Below are positions 47,308 to 50,895 of a DNA stretch of 50,895 nt, one piece after another (the first letter of the stretch is position 1; each line of letters begins with the position of its first letter). Origin of the DNA: an uncultured Eubacteriales bacterium (GTDB lineage Bacteria; Bacillota; Clostridia; Christensenellales; Aristaeellaceae). Location: assembly GCA_900553265.1 (NCBI GenBank), contig USDD01000003.1, positions 1 to 50,895 on the forward strand, written 5' to 3'. The notes under the pieces are model-generated. The model was not told where the DNA came from. It did no database searches and was given only the letters and a program-made list of their open reading frames with translations. The position numbers and the translations under genes are program-made.

Positions 47308-47717
47308 GCACCACCTTGGAGAGCATTCGCGACATGATCGACGTGAACACCATCGTCGGCGACGCGATCACCACCGCCGACGGCAGCACCGTCGTGCCCG
47401 TCTCCCGCGTGAGCTTCGGCTTCGTGGCGGGCGGCGGCGAGTACGCGCTGAACGCAAAGAATCACCCGGCGGAATCCCCCGCGGGCGCGCTGCCCTTCGC
47501 CGGCGGCACCGGCGCGGGCGTGACCGTGCAGCCGCTGGGCTTTCTCGTGACCGGGCCGGACTCGGTGCGCCTGCTGCCCGCGCAGCCCTACGCGCCGGTG
47601 GACCGCATCATCGAGCTGGTGCCGCAGACGCTGTGCGAGATCAAAAACGCGCTGTCCTCCTGCATGGAGCGCAAAAAGGCCGCCGCGCAGGAGCCTCCGG
47701 CCGCGCCGCAGGAATAA
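47277..47717 (+). CDS. ytfJ: GerW/YtfJ-family sporulation protein
   Basis: A 146-aa protein of the GerW family. The diagnostic features are HPIEGIMSTTLESIRDMIDV at the start, VGDAITTADGSTVVPVSRVS, GFVAGGGEY, and GAGVTVQPLGFLV. In Bacillus the protein is forespore-associated and linked to germination. The start has GGGGAGG 6 bases ahead. It overlaps the end of the ytfI-like gene, implying coupling. Its presence is the best evidence in the window that the organism belongs to an endospore-forming lineage. Confidence 0.93.
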   Translation: MEKHPIEGIMSTTLESIRDMIDVNTIVGDAITTADGSTVVPVSRVSFGFVAGGGEYALNAKNHPAESPAGALPFAGGTGAGVTVQPLGFLVTGPDSVRLLPAQPYAPVDRIIELVPQTLCEIKNALSSCMERKKAAAQEPPAAPQE

Positions 47718-47928
47718 GGAAGGATTGCGCGGCGGCATCTGCTTTTGCCGCGGCTCTTCCCGGAGGAATCCTTCGCCGGCCGCCGCGGCGAAAGCCGCAT
47801 CGCGAAAGGCTTCCCGGACAGCCCGCCGCGCGCTTTCCCCTCGCGCCGTCCATGGGAATTCTTCCCCGGGCGGCGCGCCATTTTGCGCGTCAAACGCAAA
47901 TATTAACAATCAAATTCAGAGCCCGAAC

Positions 47929-47957
47929 TTGACTTCGCCCCCATCGAGTGGTATTCT
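47929..47957 (+). promoter_or_regulatory. Promoter of the pyrimidine-regulated permease
   Basis: TTGACT (47929-47934), 17-bp spacer, TATTCT (47952-47957). Transcription would start near 47964. The preceding 47718-47928 is very GC-rich; apart from an 8-bp GAAGGATT/AATCCTTC inverted repeat I see nothing in it. Confidence 0.7.
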
Positions 47958-47970
47958 ATCACGCGGGAAG

Positions 47971-48000
47971 TCTTTAAGACGGTTCAGAGAGACCGACAAG
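47971..48000 (+). promoter_or_regulatory. PyrR-binding anti-antiterminator
   Basis: The stem-loop ACGGTTCAGAGAGACCGACA (47979-47998) matches the PyrR recognition hairpin of pyrimidine attenuators (CGGT/ACCG stem with loop TCAGAGAG). UMP/UTP-bound PyrR should stabilise it and favour the downstream terminator at 48052-48080. Confidence 0.82.
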
Positions 48001-48051
48001 AGGCCGAAGAATGGAATCGCCATGCGCGTTTCCGCCGAAATGAAAAAGCAT

Positions 48052-48080
48052 CTTGTCGCTCGCTGCGGCAAGATTTTTTT
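48052..48080 (+). terminator. Attenuator terminator upstream of the permease
   Basis: CTTGTCGC (48052-48059) pairs with GCGGCAAG (48065-48072), followed by A and seven T (48074-48080). Together with the PyrR hairpin it forms a pyrimidine-responsive attenuator 44 bp before the start codon. Confidence 0.83.
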
Positions 48081-48123
48081 CGCGCTTAAAGGCATGCCGA
48101 ATTACGATGCGGAGGGGAAACAC

Positions 48124-49449
48124 ATGAAACTGGTCTACAACACCAATGACAAACCGCCGATCCGTAAAAACCTCGTCTACGCCTTCCAGCAGGTTCTCGC
48201 CATCATGGCCGCCACGCTGCTGGTGCCCATGCTGGTCAACCTCAAGAGCGGTACGACCTACATGAGCCAGCCGGCCGCGCTGTGCGGCGCGGGCTTCGGC
48301 ACGCTGTTCTATCTCCTCGTCACCCGGCGCAAGAGCCCCGTGTTCCTCGGCAGCTCCTTCGCGTTCATCGAGCCGCTGGTCGGCGCGGTGGCCTTCGGCT
48401 ATCTGGGCGTGTTCCTGGGCGCGATCTTCGCGGGCCTGGTCTACGCCGCCATCGCGCTGATCATCAAAAAGACCGGCTCCGGCTGGGTCAACAAGCTGCT
48501 TCCCCCGGTGGTCATCGGCCCCACCGTCGCGCTGATCGGTCTGTCCCTGTGCGGCAGCGCCGTGAACAACCTGAACAACACCGCCAGCGGCAGCTACAGC
48601 CTCGTGAGCATTCTGGTGGGCCTGTTCGCCTTCTTCGTCACCGTCTGGGCGTCGGTCAAGGGCTCCAAGAGCATGCAGATGATCCCGTTCATCATCGGCA
48701 TCCTGTCCGCCTACGCCGTGGGTCTGGTGCTGACCTTCATCGGCAATGCCACCGGCTGCGCCGCGCTGCAGATCATCAACCTGTCCGCCTTTGACGGCAT
48801 CGGCCTGATCCACGTGCCCGAGTTCACCTTCGCCGGAATGTTCAGGGAGGGCGCTTCCCAGTTCAAGGGCATCAGCAGCGTGCTGAACATCTTCATGCTG
48901 TTCGCGCCCGTGGCCTTCGTCACGCTGGCCGAGCACATCGCCGACCACAAGAACCTCAGCTCCATCATCGAGCGCGACCTCATCACCGATCCCGGCCTCG
49001 ACCGCACGCTCATCGGCGACGGCGTGGGCTCCATCATCGGCTCGTTCTTCGGCGGCTGCCCGAACACCACCTACGGCGAGTCCGTCGGCTGCGTGGCCAT
49101 CACCGGCAACGCCTCCGTCAGCACCATCTTCATCACCGCCGTCTACTGCATCATCCTGTCCTTCTTCGATCCCTTCGTGGCCTTCGTCAACTCGATTCCC
49201 ACCTGCATCGTCGGCGGCGTCTGCATCGCGCTGTACGGCTTCATCGCGGTCAGCGGCCTGAAGATGGTTCAGACCGTGGATCTGGGCGACCATCGCAACC
49301 TGTTCGTCGTGGCGGCCATACTGGTCTGCGGCATCGGCGGCCTCGAGCTGAACCTCGGCCCCGTGACCATCAGCGCCATCGCCACCGCGCTGATCGTCGG
49401 CATCCTGGTAAACGTGCTGTTCAACCGCCGCACCGCGGAGGAGAAATAA
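48124..49449 (+). CDS. uraA: Uracil permease (NCS2 family)
   Basis: Membrane symporter for uracil, 441 aa with about 14 membrane segments. Two glutamates that bind uracil in UraA are matched by Glu270 in LAEHIADH and Glu319 in GCPNTTYGES; their 49-residue spacing equals that of E. coli Glu241/Glu290. NCS2 proteins may carry xanthine or uracil, but the PyrR-type leader argues strongly for uracil. The start at 48124 has GGAGGGG ahead; the longer open frame upstream runs through the attenuator and is not coding. It ends with a very strong terminator. Confidence 0.94.
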   Translation: MKLVYNTNDKPPIRKNLVYAFQQVLAIMAATLLVPMLVNLKSGTTYMSQPAALCGAGFGTLFYLLVTRRKSPVFLGSSFAFIEPLVGAVAFGYLGVFLGAIFAGLVYAAIALIIKKTGSGWVNKLLPPVVIGPTVALIGLSLCGSAVNNLNNTASGSYSLVSILVGLFAFFVTVWASVKGSKSMQMIPFIIGILSAYAVGLVLTFIGNATGCAALQIINLSAFDGIGLIHVPEFTFAGMFREGASQFKGISSVLNIFMLFAPVAFVTLAEHIADHKNLSSIIERDLITDPGLDRTLIGDGVGSIIGSFFGGCPNTTYGESVGCVAITGNASVSTIFITAVYCIILSFFDPFVAFVNSIPTCIVGGVCIALYGFIAVSGLKMVQTVDLGDHRNLFVVAAILVCGIGGLELNLGPVTISAIATALIVGILVNVLFNRRTAEEK

Positions 49450-49465
49450 TCCGGTTCAGCGTCAG

Positions 49466-49507
49466 CGGAGCCTCTGTCCTGCTCATGGACAGAGGCTCCG
49501 TTTTTTT
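49466..49507 (+). terminator. Rho-independent terminator of uraA
   Basis: CGGAGCCTCTGTCC (49466-49479) and GGACAGAGGCTCCG (49487-49500) form a perfect 14-bp stem with loop TGCTCAT and then T7 (49501-49507). The stop codon of the convergent regulator gene now lies in this loop. Confidence 0.93.
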
Positions 49508-50895
49508 CTTAGGCAACACCGCACAAATGAGGCGGTTGGCCGGCGAATGGATTTTTCGTCAGATGCAAATGCAAATTCCGAAGGTTTACTGGAGGTAAAT
49601 CGAGGAATCTGCATGCCGCAGATAGCGGAAAAGACAGAGCCTGACGCACCGCCGAATTGTGCGGTGTTGCCCTCATTCAAAGCGATTTCATCAGGCCCGG
49701 CCGGCGCGCCCGTCTCCTTTTCGAAGAGCTTTTTGAAGTACCACACGTTGCTGATTCCCACGATGTCGGCCACCTCGCCCAGAGACAGGCTGGTCTTGGA
49801 CAGCAGCTCCTGCGCGCGGCGGATGCGCTGGCGGTTGACGTATTCGGTAAAGCTCATGCCGGTCTGCTGGCGGAAGAGCCGGCAGAAGTGCGACCGGCTG
49901 AAGCCGATTTCCGCGGCGGCAAAGTCGATGCTCATGTCCACGCCGGGATTTTCGTCGATGCGGCGAATCAGCTCGGTCATGGGCGAGGCGGAATCCCCGG
50001 CGGTCGACGCGCCCATCACCCGCTCGATGATTCGAACGATGCTGTCGCGCATGAAGTCGATGCGCGCATCGTTCACGCGAAGTGACGCGGAATTGTCCTC
50101 GGTATGGCTGGACATGGCGATGAAATTCCACAGAAAGCGGTTGAGCCGTCCTCGGGCGAATTCCGGGTCGGGCATGTCCGCGCGCAGGCGCTGAACCGTC
50201 TGATCGATGCAGGCGACGGCTCCCTCCACATCCCGCGTGGCCACCTTCGCGCAGAAGGTCGTGTAGGTCTCGCTGGACAGAATGGTGTTCTGGCGCATGC
50301 GATCGTCCAGCAGCGCGCTCTCCCGAAGATAAAACGCAAGATCGCAGATCTCGTTGAGCCGATGTATCATCGCCAGACTCATAAAATCCGACGAGCAGCT
50401 GGCCACCGCGCACAGACAGTTCAGATCCTTCAGGCGCGCAAAGAGCCTCTCCAGCCGGACGCTGAGCATCTTCTGAAAGGCCGCCTGATTGATGTAGTCC
50501 TGCTCGAGAATCACGCCCAGCCGCAGCGCGTCGTCCTCCGTAGAAAACAGGAAGGAGTTGTTCAGTCCGAACTCCTGAATCCACTCCCAGATGGCATTGT
50601 GCCGCCAGAGGATCTGCGTATCGTTCGGAAGAATTTTCCCCAGCAGCAGACGGGCCCGGTTTCCATTCATATAAAACGGCGGCGGATTGCCCGCGAGGAG
50701 CTGCTCCTCCAGATAACGGCCGCGCAGCGTGGCGACCTCCATGGCCTGAGAAATCAGCAGCGTCTCGTCCGCGTTGGTGCGGCGGGCCGGATCCAGCACC
50801 TTCTCCAGCGTCTCGCCGATCTCCTCGCTGGTGGTGGCGCGCAGACAGAGCACGTCGCGTACGCCGGCCAGAAAGGCGCTGCGCGTGTTTTCGTA
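49483..50895 (-). CDS. YesN-type response regulator with AraC HTH, 5' end outside the window
   Basis: The frame stays open to the right edge (470 codons visible). The edge encodes AFLAGVRDVLCLRATTSEEI, which resembles the end of a receiver domain, so this is a partial two-component response regulator. A linker of about 260 residues follows, then the AraC-type DNA-binding domain: VDMSIDFAAAEIGFSRSHFC with RLFRQQTGMSFTEYVNRQRI, and LSLGEVADIVGISNVWYFKK. After FKKLFEKETG the expected ending (SPxEYR) is lost. The last 62 residues from GNTAQFGG onward are encoded by the MITE-like element and the uraA terminator. The original stop has been removed by the insertion. DNA binding may survive, since both HTH motifs are intact. 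Confidence 0.85.
   Translation of the reverse strand, partial: YENTRSAFLAGVRDVLCLRATTSEEIGETLEKVLDPARRTNADETLLISQAMEVATLRGRYLEEQLLAGNPPPFYMNGNRARLLLGKILPNDTQILWRHNAIWEWIQEFGLNNSFLFSTEDDALRLGVILEQDYINQAAFQKMLSVRLERLFARLKDLNCLCAVASCSSDFMSLAMIHRLNEICDLAFYLRESALLDDRMRQNTILSSETYTTFCAKVATRDVEGAVACIDQTVQRLRADMPDPEFARGRLNRFLWNFIAMSSHTEDNSASLRVNDARIDFMRDSIVRIIERVMGASTAGDSASPMTELIRRIDENPGVDMSIDFAAAEIGFSRSHFCRLFRQQTGMSFTEYVNRQRIRRAQELLSKTSLSLGEVADIVGISNVWYFKKLFEKETGAPAGPDEIALNEGNTAQFGGASGSVFSAICGMQIPRFTSSKPSEFAFASDEKSIRRPTASFVRCCLRKKRSLCP
49512..49671. mobile_element. MITE-like element, full copy B (160 bp)
   Basis: Ends are GGCAACACCGCACAA (49512-49526) and TTGTGCGGTGTTGCC (49657-49671), perfect 15-bp terminal inverted repeats. 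The interior matches copy A (35499-35651) nearly base for base, with an extra GCAAAT unit. It carries no transposase. It begins 5 bp after the uraA T-tract and lies within the 3' end of the regulator frame. No clear target-site duplication is seen: CTTA on the left, CTCA on the right. Confidence 0.87.

Noticed and set aside
47725..48123. In-frame N-terminal extension of uraA
   Set aside because: It crosses a promoter, a PyrR hairpin and a terminator; the GGAGGGG site and family start agree with 48124.

Overview
The window is GC-rich (roughly 60-65% by eye), uses the standard code, and looks like a chromosomal contig from a spore-forming member of the Clostridia (Firmicutes/Bacillota). The evidence is a GerW/YtfJ sporulation protein next to a YtfI-like DUF2953 protein, a tryptophan T-box, a PyrR-type pyrimidine attenuator, RNase Y, YqeY, 6S RNA, a GlpP-type antiterminator, and many consensus SigA promoters (TTGACA-N17-TATAAT). 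An uncultured high-GC gut lineage such as Christensenellales or Oscillospirales is a guess, not a result. Bases 1-21 are an untrimmed Illumina Nextera (Tn5 mosaic end) adapter, so the left edge is a true contig end.

Layout. (1) 53-3112, minus: a lipoate operon with two LplA-type ligases, lipoyl synthase and a free-standing 79-aa lipoyl domain, driven by a perfect SigA promoter. (2) 3330-5162, plus: FtsH. (3) 5234-7982, minus: an ABC-2 type exporter and an acyl-CoA thioesterase. (4) 8143-20393, minus: an eight-gene envelope cluster. In transcription order it holds a PT-repeat/Ig-like secreted protein, a secreted HlyD-like adaptor, two paralogous ~758-aa solute-binding proteins without a lipobox, MalF- and MalG-type permeases, a membrane-anchored HlyD-like adaptor, and an FtsX/MacB-like membrane protein. 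No ATPase lies inside it. (5) 20655-24107, plus: ROK kinase, aldo/keto reductase with ferredoxin tail, GlpP, metallophosphoesterase. (6) 24132-24400: a complete 6S RNA gene, followed by a GH123/DUF4091-like protein. (7) 26279-35409, minus: a 2783-aa secreted repeat protein translationally coupled to a small secreted subtilase. (8) 35697-38943: a TetR regulator with a palindromic operator, an ABC-F ATPase, and YqeY. (9) 38951-44006, plus: T-box and trpS, then an rsmH-tgt-rmt-rsmI cluster of RNA-modifying enzymes. (10) 44324-50895: RNase Y, a small methyltransferase, the ytfI-ytfJ sporulation pair, a PyrR-attenuated uracil permease, and a truncated YesN-type response regulator.

The most striking content is an ArmA/Rmt-family 16S rRNA G1405 methyltransferase homologue (42392-43144). 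It is embedded between rsmH and rsmI, both of which modify C1402 in the same helix 44. The next is the mixed importer/adaptor/FtsX cluster at 8143-20393, which matches no single transporter class I know. A ~155-bp MITE-like element with 15-bp terminal inverted repeats occurs in two full copies (35499-35651, 49512-49671) and one remnant (26107-26162). One full copy has rewritten the C-terminus of the YesN-type regulator.

Gene calls rest on motif and family recognition by eye; no database search was run. Most long antisense open frames in this GC-rich DNA were treated as shadows.
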